64,000 nt of DNA from Collinsella sp. An307 (GCF_002161805.1 NZ_NFIP01000004.1:124001-188000); one strand, 5' to 3'; shown: positions 43,141 through 52,442, counted from the first letter of the stretch. Translations and numbers: made by a program. Notes: generated by a model not told the origin, from the letters alone.

Positions 43141-43194
43141 AATCCGTACGTTCCTGACGGTTTAGGCCCTCTAAACGTCAGAAACGTACTGATT
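43141..43194 (-). terminator. Long imperfect hairpin between transketolase and kinase genes
   Basis: AATCCGTACGTT plus CTGACG on the left (43141-43165) pair with CGTCAG plus AACGTACTGATT on the right (43171-43194), about 22 pairs with two mismatches and one bulge. It is placed to end or attenuate the transketolase transcript before the kinase gene. Confidence 0.55.
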
Positions 43195-43266
43195 CTTGCA
43201 CCCAACTCCCCTCAAGCCGTCGAGAACACCGATGCCGGCGGGAAGGGCGACAGCTGCCAGCGGTTC

Positions 43267-44211
43267 CTACGCGCGTGCCAGCGTCTCACGGGCCGCCTTG
43301 GCAATGCCTGCGGCATCGAGCCCGTAGTGGGCAAAGACCTCCGGCGAGGTACCCGTGATAACGGGCGCATCCGGCAGCGACAGGCACGTGAGCGGACGCG
43401 GGCACGAGGCGCCCAGCACCTGGGCGACCATGGAGCCGAGGCCGCCGGTGGGCGCCGCCTCCTCCACCGTCACCACGGCGCGCGCCCCGTTTGCAGCGCG
43501 CACCACGGCGTCCACGTCAAGCGGCTTTACGCAGTACATGTCGATAACGGTTGCCTCGATGCCCTCGGCAGCCAGAGCCTCGGCCGCGTCGAGCGCGGGG
43601 CGCACCATCTCGCCGCAGGCGATGATGGCAACGTCCGAGCCCTCGCGCAGCCATGTGGCGCGGTCCATCTCAAAGGGGCAGTCGCCTGCCGTGTACACGT
43701 CCGCCACGGCGTTGCGGCCCACGCGGATGTAGGCGCACTGGTCGTCGGCCATAAGGGCGCGGGTGAGTTTCTCGGTCTGCCACTCGTCGGAGGGGAGGTA
43801 GACGCGCATGCCGGGGATGGCGGCCATGGCGGCGATGTCCTGCGCGGAGTGGTGGCTCATGCCGAGGGCCCCGTAGGAGACGCCGCCCGAGATGCCGAGC
43901 AGCTTGACGTTGGTGCGCGAGTAGGCGCAGTCGACCTTAGTCTGCTCGTAGCTGCGCGTGGTGAGGAAGCACGCCGGCGACGCGACCCACGGCTTCTTGC
44001 CGCACGCAGCGAGGCCCGCAGCCATACCGACTGCGTCCTGCTCGGCAATGCCCGCCTCCACGGCCTGCTCGGGATAGGTGTCAAAAAATGGCGTCATGGA
44101 TGCAGAACCGCGGGAGTCGGAGCAAACGACCACCACGTCTCGGTCGCCGGCCGCGGCGGCCTCCATGAGGACCTCGCAGATGACCTGCTTGTTCGCCTTT
44201 GTCTTAGCCAT
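43267..44211 (-). CDS. Transketolase, C-terminal subunit
   Basis: This 314-aa subunit holds the pyrimidine-binding and C-terminal domains of a two-subunit transketolase. The catalytic glutamate segment EAGIAEQDAVGMAAGLA is intact, and a C-terminal domain with VEEAAPTGGLGSMVA follows. It moves two-carbon units with TPP bound between the two subunits. The SD AAGGAGG lies in the last codons of the partner gene 3 nt upstream, giving tight coupling. Split transketolases often serve specialised sugar pathways, such as apulose-4-phosphate transketolase, rather than the housekeeping pentose cycle. Confidence 0.88.
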   Translation of the reverse strand: MAKTKANKQVICEVLMEAAAAGDRDVVVVCSDSRGSASMTPFFDTYPEQAVEAGIAEQDAVGMAAGLAACGKKPWVASPACFLTTRSYEQTKVDCAYSRTNVKLLGISGGVSYGALGMSHHSAQDIAAMAAIPGMRVYLPSDEWQTEKLTRALMADDQCAYIRVGRNAVADVYTAGDCPFEMDRATWLREGSDVAIIACGEMVRPALDAAEALAAEGIEATVIDMYCVKPLDVDAVVRAANGARAVVTVEEAAPTGGLGSMVAQVLGASCPRPLTCLSLPDAPVITGTSPEVFAHYGLDAAGIAKAARETLARA

Positions 44212-44214
44212 CGC

Positions 44215-45189
44215 TTAGGCCTCCTTGCAAGCGGGGTTTACCGGGCAGTCTGCCGCAGGCGCCGGCGCGGCGGCACCCGCACGACCGGCGAGCGCAGCCA
44301 CGGGCGCGGTGGCACCGGCACGCTCGACCGTAAAGTCGAGCGCGGGCACAAAGGCCTCGCCTGCCGCCGCGGCCTCGGCGTGCGCCGCGAGGTCCGCCGT
44401 GATCTGGGCGTACTCCTCGTCGTTTGGCAGATGATGGTGCCAGCCCGCCTTGTTCTCCATAAGGGAGCTGCCGAGGCCCTTGACCGTATCCATAATGATC
44501 GCGGTGGGGCGGCCCTTGGTGGCAGCAGCCTCGGCAAAGGCGGCCTCAAGCGCGGCGAGGTCGTTACCGTTCACGCACACGGTGTGCCACCCAAAAGCAG
44601 CCCAGCGCTCCTCCTGGCTGTCAGCGTGCATGACGTCCTCGGTGTTGCCGCTGATCTGAAGGTGATTGCGGTCAATCACGGCGCAAAGGTTGTCGAGCCC
44701 ATAGGTCGCGCCCGCCATGGCGGCCTCCCAGATGGAGCCCTCGGCAAGCTCGCCGTCGCCCATGACCACATAGGTGCGGTATGCGCGACCGTCCATCTTG
44801 CCGGCGAGCGCCATGCCCACGCCCACGGGCAGCCCGTGTCCGAGCGAGCCCGAGTTCATCTCGATGCCGGGCAGCTTGTTGTTGGGGTGGCCGATGTAGG
44901 GGCTGCCGAACTTGGAGAAGCGCGCCTTCACGTCGTCGAGGTCGAGGTACCCAAAGTGGCAGAGCACCGCGTAGTACGCCTCCATGGCGTGCCCCTTGGA
45001 GAGCAGGAAGCGGTCGCGTTCAGGGTCCTCGAGCTTGTCGGGCCCCACGTTCATGACCTTGCCGTAGAGCAGCATGAGCGCGTCGATCACACTCATGTCG
45101 CCGCCGATGTGTCCGCCGCCGCCCGCGACGATGATGTCGACGGCGTCTTGGCGCAGCTGCCAGCGCAGCTGCTCAAAGTTCTCAGTCAT
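44215..45189 (-). CDS. Transketolase, N-terminal (TPP-binding) subunit
   Basis: This 324-aa protein carries the TPP pyrophosphate site: SGSLGHGLPVG and the GDGELAEGSIWEAA motif, with the metal-ligand Asn about 26 residues on (VIDRNHLQ). A conserved LSKGHAMEAYY block precedes it. The last 45 residues are an Ala/Pro-rich extension with two cysteines, beyond the usual subunit length. The start is ATG 45187-45189; SD support is modest (GGAATGAG). It pairs with the C-terminal subunit that begins 3 nt after its stop. Confidence 0.88.
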   Translation of the reverse strand: MTENFEQLRWQLRQDAVDIIVAGGGGHIGGDMSVIDALMLLYGKVMNVGPDKLEDPERDRFLLSKGHAMEAYYAVLCHFGYLDLDDVKARFSKFGSPYIGHPNNKLPGIEMNSGSLGHGLPVGVGMALAGKMDGRAYRTYVVMGDGELAEGSIWEAAMAGATYGLDNLCAVIDRNHLQISGNTEDVMHADSQEERWAAFGWHTVCVNGNDLAALEAAFAEAAATKGRPTAIIMDTVKGLGSSLMENKAGWHHHLPNDEEYAQITADLAAHAEAAAAGEAFVPALDFTVERAGATAPVAALAGRAGAAAPAPAADCPVNPACKEA

Positions 45190-45323
45190 CTCATTCCAAT
45201 CTCGTATGCGTTCCGTCAACCCAAGCGTGGTAAAGGCGCCCGAGATTGCCCCGAAAGCGGAGGGCATAGACCTTACGGTCATGCCCGACGGCTTGAGGGG
45301 CAAGGTCGGGTGCCTTGGGTACG

Positions 45324-46742
45324 CTACTCGCCGCGAAGGTATGCGCGGACGTCCTCCTCGATGGGATCGTAGAAATCGGGGGTGATGCCGAGGTACTTGC
45401 AGGCCTCGTAGAGCACCGGCACCACGTTTTGGTGGATACCCACGACGTGATGGATGTAGGGACCCTCGACGATCTTGGCCTCGAGGCGCTTCAGGTTCTC
45501 CACCTCAATCCAGAGGTAGGTACCCATGCCCTTGGGGCCATCGATGCCGCGGGCGTTGCCAAGCAAAAGCGAGTACTCGCCGTTGTCGCCGTCAAAGCGG
45601 GCGAGCGTGAGCTCACCGTGCTTGGCCTCCGCGGTGAGCGCGCCAGGGTGGTCGAACGCGAGCGGATAGGTGAGGCGCGGCATCTCGCAGGCAACCGAGC
45701 ACGGCCAGGGGCCGCAGTGCTGCAGAAGCTCGCCGTTCTCGTTGTCGGGGTGGCGCACCGTCCAGTCGGCAAAGAAGCTGCGGGTCTCACCCATGCCGGC
45801 CGCCTCGACCATAAGCGCGGAGATGGCGCCGTGGATGTCAGTCTCGCAGACGACGGGAATGCCCATCTCGTTCAGGATCGCGTTGGCGGCGCAGGGCATG
45901 ATGCCGAGCTCGTCCTGGAGGGCGTTCCAGCACTGGATGGCGCCGGCTTTGCAGCCGTACTTGTCGATAAGCGCCTTCATGCCGTTGGCGAGCGCCGCGA
46001 CCGTGCGCGTCTGCTCGGAGGTGATCTCGATCTTCATATGCTCGCCGATCCACGCGAGGGTCTCGGCAAGACCGGCCTCGTCGGCCTCGGCGGCGCGAAC
46101 AGCCTGGATAAGCTCAGTCATGGGCACGGGCGCGAGCTGGATGTTGAACTTCTCGAGAAGCTCGCCCTCGTTCACCATCGTTGTCCAGAAATCGAAGGGG
46201 CGGGTGGACATCTGCAGGATGCGCGTGTGGCGGAACGTCTTGACCACGTTGCAAACCGCCAGGAAGTCGCGGACGCCGCGCTCAAACTCCGGATCGGTCA
46301 GGCGGCAGTTGGTCATGTAGGTGAAGGGAACCTGGAAGCGGCGGAGCACCTTGCCCGTGGCAAAGAGGCCGCACTGGGTGTCGCGCAGACGCGTTCCGTC
46401 CGGCTCGGGGCGCTCGTCGCGCGGGCCCCAGAGGAGCACGGGCAGGCCCATCTCGCGCGCGAGGCGGGCGCACAGGTACTCGGTGCCAAAGTTGGCGTGG
46501 CAGAGCATGATGCCGTCGACGCCCGCGGCGCGGAACTTGTCGACGATGGGCTGGATGTGGGAGTCGTCGAAGAGCAGACCCTCCTCGTTCACGTCGTCGA
46601 TGTCGACGAAGTCAACCCCAAGCTCCGTGAGGCGCTCGGCGGTGAGGCCGCGGAACTTGATGGCATCGGGCGCGGAGAAGATGCTCCGGCGCGTGGGTAC
46701 GTATCCGAGTTTGATATGAGGCTTAGATGCGGCGACGTTCAT
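45324..46742 (-). CDS. L-fucose/L-arabinose isomerase-family protein
   Basis: This 472-aa protein belongs to the FucI/AraA superfamily. The segment VVCETDIHGAISALM matches the CESD metal-ligand block of FucI, and GIQ-like IQCWNALQDELGIMP precedes it. It is shorter than FucI (about 590 aa). It probably isomerises an aldose to a ketose with Mn2+. As the first gene before split transketolase and kinase genes it is the candidate first enzyme of the pathway. The ATG at 46740-46742 follows AAGGGGAG. An AAACGTTT operator overlaps its promoter. Confidence 0.75.
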   Translation of the reverse strand: MNVAASKPHIKLGYVPTRRSIFSAPDAIKFRGLTAERLTELGVDFVDIDDVNEEGLLFDDSHIQPIVDKFRAAGVDGIMLCHANFGTEYLCARLAREMGLPVLLWGPRDERPEPDGTRLRDTQCGLFATGKVLRRFQVPFTYMTNCRLTDPEFERGVRDFLAVCNVVKTFRHTRILQMSTRPFDFWTTMVNEGELLEKFNIQLAPVPMTELIQAVRAAEADEAGLAETLAWIGEHMKIEITSEQTRTVAALANGMKALIDKYGCKAGAIQCWNALQDELGIMPCAANAILNEMGIPVVCETDIHGAISALMVEAAGMGETRSFFADWTVRHPDNENGELLQHCGPWPCSVACEMPRLTYPLAFDHPGALTAEAKHGELTLARFDGDNGEYSLLLGNARGIDGPKGMGTYLWIEVENLKRLEAKIVEGPYIHHVVGIHQNVVPVLYEACKYLGITPDFYDPIEEDVRAYLRGE

Positions 46743-46814
46743 GACGCTCCCCTTCTGACACGGCTCGCGCACTCGCGCGCGAGCCACCGGTCCCATGGTT
46801 CGAACACTGTCAAC

Positions 46815-46850
46815 TAAACGTTTTACACTTTCGCATACCTATTATGCCAA
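46815..46850 (-). promoter_or_regulatory. Promoter and LacI-type operator of the isomerase-transketolase operon
   Basis: On the minus strand TTGGCA (46845-46850) and TGTAAA (46822-46827) are 17 nt apart. AAACGTTT (46816-46823) overlaps the -10. It is the same half-site as in the xfp operators at 27.75 kb, suggesting joint control of xylulose-5-phosphate production and use. Confidence 0.6.
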
Positions 46851-47040
46851 AGATTAAGGTAAACGGTCGTATAAACAAGGTGAACGGCAACAAGGATGCT
46901 TACCTGCGCGCTGTCTACAAAGGGGGACGCGCAGACGATGGGGTTAGGCTCTCGCAGTATTGGCTAAATGTCTGACTCTCCAGACTGAACTCGAACCGGC
47001 AGAATAATGCGCCCGCGGCTTCAATGCATCAAAAAATGCG

Positions 47041-47172
47041 CGAAGTAAGTGGGCTGTGCGGTTCTTGCGCTGCAGTTTGCGCGGCACAGTCTCAATCGGC
47101 CATGAAACGCCAGTGCATACTTTAGTTTACTAAAGAGCTTTACAACAGGGCCGACGAAGCTCACTTACTTCG
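47041..47172. repeat. Inverted-repeat-bounded segment downstream of the second lacI gene
   Basis: CGAAGTAAGTGGGC (47041-47054) and GCTCACTTACTTCG (47159-47172) are inverted copies with one mismatch. Inside are a CTGTGC/GCACAG hairpin (about 47054-47091) and the dyad CTTTAGT-TT-ACTAAAG (47120-47135). The rest of the gap (46860-47040 and 47173-47198) holds no gene that I can see. The segment may end the lacI transcript or be a small non-coding RNA or MITE relic. Confidence 0.45.
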
Positions 47173-47198
47173 GCATGTTTTCGAGCGGAAGGGACGTC

Positions 47199-48209
47199 CT
47201 AATGCTCGCAGACGCTCTTGCGCTCCACAAAGTAGGTGCTCACGAGCGTCTTGCACGTGTAGTTCTTGGGGTTGTTGACGTTGCCTACCAGGCGACGCAC
47301 CGCAATCTCGCCCACCTCGTGCTTGAGCACGTGCACGGTGCTGAGCGGCGGCGTGGAGAATGCGCCGATGGAAAGGTCGTCGAAGCCGATGATCGAAACA
47401 TCCTCGGGCACGCGGACCCCCGCCTCGGCGAGCGCGCGCAGGGCGCCCACGGCAAGCACGTCGTTGTCGGCAAAAAACGCTGTCGGCAAGTCAGCTTGAT
47501 GAATGTTCGCGAGTTTTGCCTTCATATCCTCGTACGCACGCTCGAGCGTGGTGCCAAGCTCGATGCGCCACAGGGGGTCGAAGCCCAGTCCCGCTTCGTC
47601 AAGCGCACGGAAGAAGCCGCGCTCACGTGCGCGAAAGTTCTGGATGCGGAAGTCACCAGAAAGATAGCCGATCCTTTTGTGCCCACGCTCGGTGAGATAG
47701 CGGACGGCGCGCAGCGCCGAGCCCTCGTTGGCCATGACGACGGCATCGAAATCAAACCGGTCGCTCCAGCCGTCGAGCACCACAAGGCGCGCCGCGGTAT
47801 CGCGGAAAAGCGCGTAGTCCTCCTCACCGAGCTCGGTGCCGAGCAGCACAATTGCGGCAGAAGGATCGCTCACAAGCGCCGCCACCTGCGGACGCACGGC
47901 GTCGAGGTCGGAGAAATCGAGCGAGACAAAGGCGGTGCCCATGCCGTGGCGGCGCGCTTGGCGCTCCACGCCCTCGATAACCGAGGGGTGAAACGTGCTC
48001 TCGTCCACGATGGCACCGGTCTTGCGGGCGAGCACGAACGTGATGGCGTCGAGCTGGGAGGGGTGCTGATAGCCCATAGCCTTGGCAGCGGCGCGGATCT
48101 TCTCGGCCGTCTCCTCGCTCACGTTGCGCTTGTGGTTGAGGGCGTTGGAGACCGTTGCCGGCGAAAAGCCGGTGGCACGGCTAATCTCGCGTACACTTAC
48201 CTTGTGCAT
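47199..48209 (-). CDS. LacI-family transcriptional regulator (second copy)
   Basis: This 336-aa repressor has an N-terminal helix-turn-helix (VSVREISRATGFSPATVSNALNH) and hinge, then the sugar-binding-protein-like domain. The recognition helix differs from that of the regulator at 27897 (PATVS versus VSTVS), so the two should read different operators. The TAAAC/GTTTA sites at 32.26 and 32.54 kb, or AAACGTTT at 46.8 kb, are candidates. The ATG at 48207-48209 follows GCGAGGTG. TAAAC and GTTTA half-sites near 48225-48260 suggest autoregulation. Confidence 0.88.
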   Translation of the reverse strand: MHKVSVREISRATGFSPATVSNALNHKRNVSEETAEKIRAAAKAMGYQHPSQLDAITFVLARKTGAIVDESTFHPSVIEGVERQARRHGMGTAFVSLDFSDLDAVRPQVAALVSDPSAAIVLLGTELGEEDYALFRDTAARLVVLDGWSDRFDFDAVVMANEGSALRAVRYLTERGHKRIGYLSGDFRIQNFRARERGFFRALDEAGLGFDPLWRIELGTTLERAYEDMKAKLANIHQADLPTAFFADNDVLAVGALRALAEAGVRVPEDVSIIGFDDLSIGAFSTPPLSTVHVLKHEVGEIAVRRLVGNVNNPKNYTCKTLVSTYFVERKSVCEH

Positions 48210-48400
48210 GGGGCACCTCGCACTAAACAAATTGCAATACTGTTTACTTTTCTGTTTATACCATCGTTCTGAACGTGCCGCACGCGATTCTTGCATCGGT
48301 GAACGGCGGATTCAAGCTAGCGAACGGTCCCTGTCGGGCATATCGGGCGCGGCCTTACACGCATACGTTGGCCGCGCGGTACCCCTGCGCAAGCGCCTAG

Positions 48401-48997
48401 CTACAGCGTGCGACGCGCCTCGATGGCACGGCCGAGCGTGAGCTCATCGGCGTATTCCAGATCGCCTCCAACGGGGAGGCCGCTCGCAAGACGGCTCACC
48501 GCAATGCCGAGCGGCTTGATGGTAAGTGCGAGATAGCTCGCCGTAGCCTCGCCCTCTACGTTGGGATTCGTGGCGAGGATGACTTCCTCTGTTCCCTCCG
48601 CGGCCAGGCGCGCGAGGAGCTCGCGGACGTGCAGCTGCTCGGGGCCGATCTTGTCCATAGGGCTGATGACGCCCCCGAGCACGTGGTAGAGCCCCCGGTA
48701 GGAGCCGGTGCGCTCGATAGCGGTCACGTCGCGCGGCTCGGCAACTACGCAGATGCGAGTACGGTCGCGCGTGGAGTCCTGACAGATGGGGCATTCGTCT
48801 GCCGTGGCGTAGTTGAAGCAACGGCTGCAGAAGTGCACTTCCTCTTTAACCTCGAGGATTGCCTCGGCAAGACGACGGGCCTCCTCGGCATCCGCCTCGA
48901 GGAGGTGGTAAGCGATGCGCTGCGCGCTCTTGGGGCCTATGCCCGGCAGGCGCCCGAGCTCATCGAGCAGCTTCTGCAGACTCTGGTTGGCAGCCAC
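48401..48997 (-). CDS. recR: Recombination protein RecR
   Basis: This 198-aa protein has the N-terminal helix-hairpin-helix ([15 protein letters not shown]), a four-cysteine zinc finger (CSRC and CPIC) and a Toprim domain (about 80-175). It works with RecO and RecF to load RecA at gaps. The start is GTG (48995-48997) with GGGGAG 5 nt upstream. It is the last gene of the dnaX-ybaB-recR unit, a common bacterial order. Confidence 0.96.
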   Translation of the reverse strand: MAANQSLQKLLDELGRLPGIGPKSAQRIAYHLLEADAEEARRLAEAILEVKEEVHFCSRCFNYATADECPICQDSTRDRTRICVVAEPRDVTAIERTGSYRGLYHVLGGVISPMDKIGPEQLHVRELLARLAAEGTEEVILATNPNVEGEATASYLALTIKPLGIAVSRLASGLPVGGDLEYADELTLGRAIEARRTL

Positions 48998-49021
48998 GGC
49001 GACTCCCCCGCTTCAATACAA

Positions 49022-49342
49022 CTAGAACGGCATACCCGGGATGTTGAGGCCGCCGGTGATAGCGCTCATCTGGCGGTTGGCGGTCTCGGCAACGCCTCGG
49101 CTGGCCTCGTTTACCGCCGCCACGATCATGTCCTCGAGCATCTCCACGTCAGCGGGGTCGAGCGCCTCGGGATCGATCTTGATGGAGGTAAGCTGCATCT
49201 CACCGTTCATGGTCACCTTGACCATCCCGCCGCCTGCGGAAGCGTCGACCGTGACCTGGGAGAGGTTCTCCTGCGCGGCGGCGAGCTGCTCCTGCATCTT
49301 GCGGGCCTGCTTCATCATCTGCTGCATGTTCATGTTGGGCAT
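49022..49342 (-). CDS. YbaB/EbfC nucleoid-associated protein
   Basis: This 106-aa protein starts with the methionine-rich helix MPNMNMQQMMKQARKMQEQ typical of the family and has the central beta region with VTMNGEM. It binds DNA as a dimer and is encoded between dnaX and recR as usual. GAGGAG precedes the ATG by 6 nt. Confidence 0.94.
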   Translation of the reverse strand: MPNMNMQQMMKQARKMQEQLAAAQENLSQVTVDASAGGGMVKVTMNGEMQLTSIKIDPEALDPADVEMLEDMIVAAVNEASRGVAETANRQMSAITGGLNIPGMPF

Positions 49343-49442
49343 GCGAATCTCCTCGTATAGGGCCGCGTTGGCGGCGTTTTAGCTGTTGTGCTGGTGCATC
49401 GTACCACGAAGCGCCACCCTCCGGCAGCGCGCCCCGGCATCT

Positions 49443-52046
49443 CTACTCTTGATGGATGACGACTCCCGTACCAAAGACGTCGCCCAAAAGCTTCATGGCG
49501 TCCTCGGAGGTCTCGGGTACCTCCGCCGGAGGGGCGGCATGGTTGAAGACCGCTCGCGCGTCAAAGTCGGGCTGCGTGGGCGCGGCAGGCGCGGGAGGGA
49601 CCGGAGCAGCGGGGGCCACCGGGGCAGCAGCCGGCGCGACGGCCGGCTCCGACGGGGCTGGCGCTGTTGCAGCAGCTGGCGCGGCGACAGGCGCGGCGGG
49701 CTCGGGAGCAGGCATATCGAAGGGAGGAAGGTCCTCGTCCTCTTCAAACCCAGCGATAAACGCGTCGTCGTAGGGGACGGCCTCGTCCTCCCATGCCCGC
49801 CGGTCCTCGTCAACCGTGGGCTCTGGGACGATCGTGGGGCCGCTCGTCTGGTCCGCCGCGGGTGCGGGAGCAGGGGTGTCGCCGCCGGCAAACGGCACAA
49901 ACCCGGGAGACGTTGTCCGCGGGGCCGGCGCGGCCTTAGGCGAGGGCTGGGCTGCGGGAGCTGAAGAGGGAGCAGGCGCCTCGGGTGAGGGCGTCGACGC
50001 CGCCCCCGGCGCAGGCGTTGAGGAAACGGAAGGCGCCTCGGGCGTAGGAGCCGGAGAGCTAGTCGCCTCGGGAGCCGGTTCAGGGACGGCGGCAGCGGGC
50101 GCAGGCGCGGGGGCAGCGGCAACGGATGCGGAAGCAGCGGGCTCGGGCGCCGGAGCGACCGGTTTGGCAGAAACGGCAGGAGCGGAAGAGGCAGCCGGGG
50201 CAGGCGCGCTCGGGGCGTCGCCCATCACGTATACGACCTTGCGCGGGCCAAACACCGATGCCACGACAGGATGGACGGCCGCCTCGGAGTCGGCCCGGCC
50301 GAGCATCTTGATAGCAAAGCCGGAGCCCGCCGGGAAGGCCACCGTGAGCACATCCCCATCGTCACTTTTAGCGCGTGAGCTCTGCAGGAGCGCTCCGCGC
50401 GAGGGCTGGGCGGCCGTAACACGGCGTACTACCTCGGCCCACCGACGCTGGAGCTCGCCAGCGTCCACCGCTGCGGCGGGAGCGGACGATGTATGCTCAG
50501 CAGCTACCGCGGGCGTGGGCGCTGAGGGTGCCGACGGCGCGAGAGCGGCGGGGACGGAAGGGGCCGGAGCAGCGGGGGCAACTGGGGCAGCAGCCGGCGC
50601 GACCGACGGCTCGGGCGCGGCGGGCGACGAAGCGGCCGGGGCCGCGGGAGCGGGCTGAGCCGAGGCGGTGGCAACGGGTTTTGTCGGCGTCGCCGCGGGT
50701 TTTGCCGGAGCCGCCACGGGAGGCTTTACCTGGGGCATCGTCTGCGGCTTGGCCTGGGGCATCGCCGGGGGCTTTGCCTGAACGTTTTCCTGCGGATCTG
50801 GGTGGGCCTTTGCTTGCGCCCGACCCATCATTGCCACCGCAGCGCCGGCATCGAGCGGCGCCGACGGGACGCCGGCGGCAAGCTGCGCCTCGATACGGTC
50901 AAGACGATCGGCAAGGGCCTCGAGCGTAAGATCGGACTCCGGCCGCGCAAGACGGGTGAGCGCGATCTCGAGCACCAGGCGCGTGTCGGCAGCCGAGCGC
51001 ATCTCGAGCGCCGCGTCATCGAGCACGGTCAGAGTGCGCGCCAGGCGGTCCGGCCCCTCAAAAAGCGCCGCCTCGTCTGATAGCGCCGCAATCTCCTCGG
51101 GCGTTGCGTCTACCACCTCGCGGCGCGCCCCGGCAACACGCACCATATACACGTCGCGCAGATGCGCAATCAGATCGCGCGTGAGCTCCATGAGGTCGCC
51201 GCCCTCATCCACTTGCTCGCGCACGAGGGCAAAAAGCGTTGCCACATCGCGGGCGGCAATGGCGCGGGCAAACTCGGCGAGCACCGACCCTGCCACCTCG
51301 CCTAAAAGCGAGCGCGCATCGTCAATGGTCACCGAGCCGTTACCAAAAACCGACAGCTGCTCAAGCGTCGACAAGGCGTCGCGCATGCCGCCGCGGGCGT
51401 GTTTGGCAACCACCTCGAGCGCCTCGGCGTCGTAGGCAAACCCCTCCTGCTCGCAGATGTACGAGAGCCGGCCCACAATGTCCTCGTTGGAGATGCGGTG
51501 GAAATCAAAGCGCTGGCAACGCGAGAGAATCGTCTCGGGAATCTTCTGCGGGTCGGTCGTGCACATGACAAACACCACGTGCGAGGGCGGCTCCTCAAGC
51601 GTCTTCAACAGCGCATTGAAGGCGGCCACGGTGAGCATGTGGACCTCGTCGATGATGTAGACCTTGTAGGCGCCGCGCACCGGTGCGAAGTTGACCGAGC
51701 CGATGATCTCCTCGCGGACGTTATCGACACCGGTGCGGCTCGCCGCGTCGAGCTCGTAGACGTCTGGGTGCGTTCCCTCGGCAATCTGCTCGCACTCCGG
51801 GCAGGTCCCATCGGGCATGCAGCCGCTCGCCCCCTGCTCGCGCGCGGCAGCGGCCTTCTGGCAGAGCAGGGCCTTGGCGAGAATGCGCGCCATCGTGGTC
51901 TTGCCCGTACCGCGCGGGCCGCAGAACAGGTAGGCATGGGAGAGGCGACCCTCGGTCACCGCATGCTCGAGGGTGGAGACGATATGCTGCTGACCGACGA
52001 CGCTCTCAAAGGTGAGCGGGCGGTATTTCCTATAGAGCGACTCCAT
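49443..52046 (-). CDS. dnaX: DNA polymerase III subunit gamma/tau
   Basis: This 867-aa clamp-loader ATPase has Walker A GPRGTGKTT (about 44-52), a zinc site with CMPDGTCPEC, Walker B IIDEVHML and the sensor TDPQKIP. After the AAA+ and oligomerisation domains (to about 370) comes a very long Pro/Ala-rich region (about 405-800) that is probably disordered, interrupted by a small folded block near 540-620. Bacterial tau is usually shorter (about 550-650 aa). I saw no A-rich slippery site for making gamma. GAAGGAG precedes the ATG. Confidence 0.95.
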   Translation of the reverse strand: MESLYRKYRPLTFESVVGQQHIVSTLEHAVTEGRLSHAYLFCGPRGTGKTTMARILAKALLCQKAAAAREQGASGCMPDGTCPECEQIAEGTHPDVYELDAASRTGVDNVREEIIGSVNFAPVRGAYKVYIIDEVHMLTVAAFNALLKTLEEPPSHVVFVMCTTDPQKIPETILSRCQRFDFHRISNEDIVGRLSYICEQEGFAYDAEALEVVAKHARGGMRDALSTLEQLSVFGNGSVTIDDARSLLGEVAGSVLAEFARAIAARDVATLFALVREQVDEGGDLMELTRDLIAHLRDVYMVRVAGARREVVDATPEEIAALSDEAALFEGPDRLARTLTVLDDAALEMRSAADTRLVLEIALTRLARPESDLTLEALADRLDRIEAQLAAGVPSAPLDAGAAVAMMGRAQAKAHPDPQENVQAKPPAMPQAKPQTMPQVKPPVAAPAKPAATPTKPVATASAQPAPAAPAASSPAAPEPSVAPAAAPVAPAAPAPSVPAALAPSAPSAPTPAVAAEHTSSAPAAAVDAGELQRRWAEVVRRVTAAQPSRGALLQSSRAKSDDGDVLTVAFPAGSGFAIKMLGRADSEAAVHPVVASVFGPRKVVYVMGDAPSAPAPAASSAPAVSAKPVAPAPEPAASASVAAAPAPAPAAAVPEPAPEATSSPAPTPEAPSVSSTPAPGAASTPSPEAPAPSSAPAAQPSPKAAPAPRTTSPGFVPFAGGDTPAPAPAADQTSGPTIVPEPTVDEDRRAWEDEAVPYDDAFIAGFEEDEDLPPFDMPAPEPAAPVAAPAAATAPAPSEPAVAPAAAPVAPAAPVPPAPAAPTQPDFDARAVFNHAAPPAEVPETSEDAMKLLGDVFGTGVVIHQE

Positions 52047-52097
52047 AAACGGTCTCCTTCAGCGTCAAAACGATCACGCAAGCGTAAGCGCGCGAGG

Positions 52098-52292
52098 CTA
52101 CAGGCCCCGGGCGTCGAGCCTTCGGTCAATGTCCTTTAGGGTGATGCGCGTGGCAAACAGCTGGCGGTACGTCGCGGTCTTCACCTTGTTCTCGGACCGG
52201 AGCTCCTCCATACGCGCGGAGACGTCGGCAAGTTCTGCGCGGACCTCCGCGGTAAAGGCGTCGTAGGCGCCGAGGCGCTCAGCTGCATCCAT
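52098..52292 (-). CDS. Small helical protein upstream of dnaX, 64 aa
   Basis: This 64-aa, almost fully helical protein has heptad-like spacing in the middle (VRAELADVSARMEELRSENK) and a basic C-terminus. I do not recognise a family. GAGGGG lies upstream of the ATG at 52290-52292. It precedes dnaX by 51 nt and would be the first gene of the dnaX-ybaB-recR transcript. Confidence 0.6.
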   Translation of the reverse strand: MDAAERLGAYDAFTAEVRAELADVSARMEELRSENKVKTATYRQLFATRITLKDIDRRLDARGL

Positions 52293-52442
52293 AACTCATC
52301 CCCTCACTCGGACCCGCCATGCGGGAAATGGTCCCTTCATCATACCCGCCCGCACGGACAGCGCACCGGGCAAGATCGCGCAGCGTGGTATCATGACAGA
52401 AAACCATGGCCCATACGCACCCCAAACGCACCAGGAACCGCC

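Noticed and set aside
50800-51350. Programmed frameshift site for DnaX gamma
   Set aside because: No run of six or more A residues followed by G is present on the coding strand in this part of the gene.
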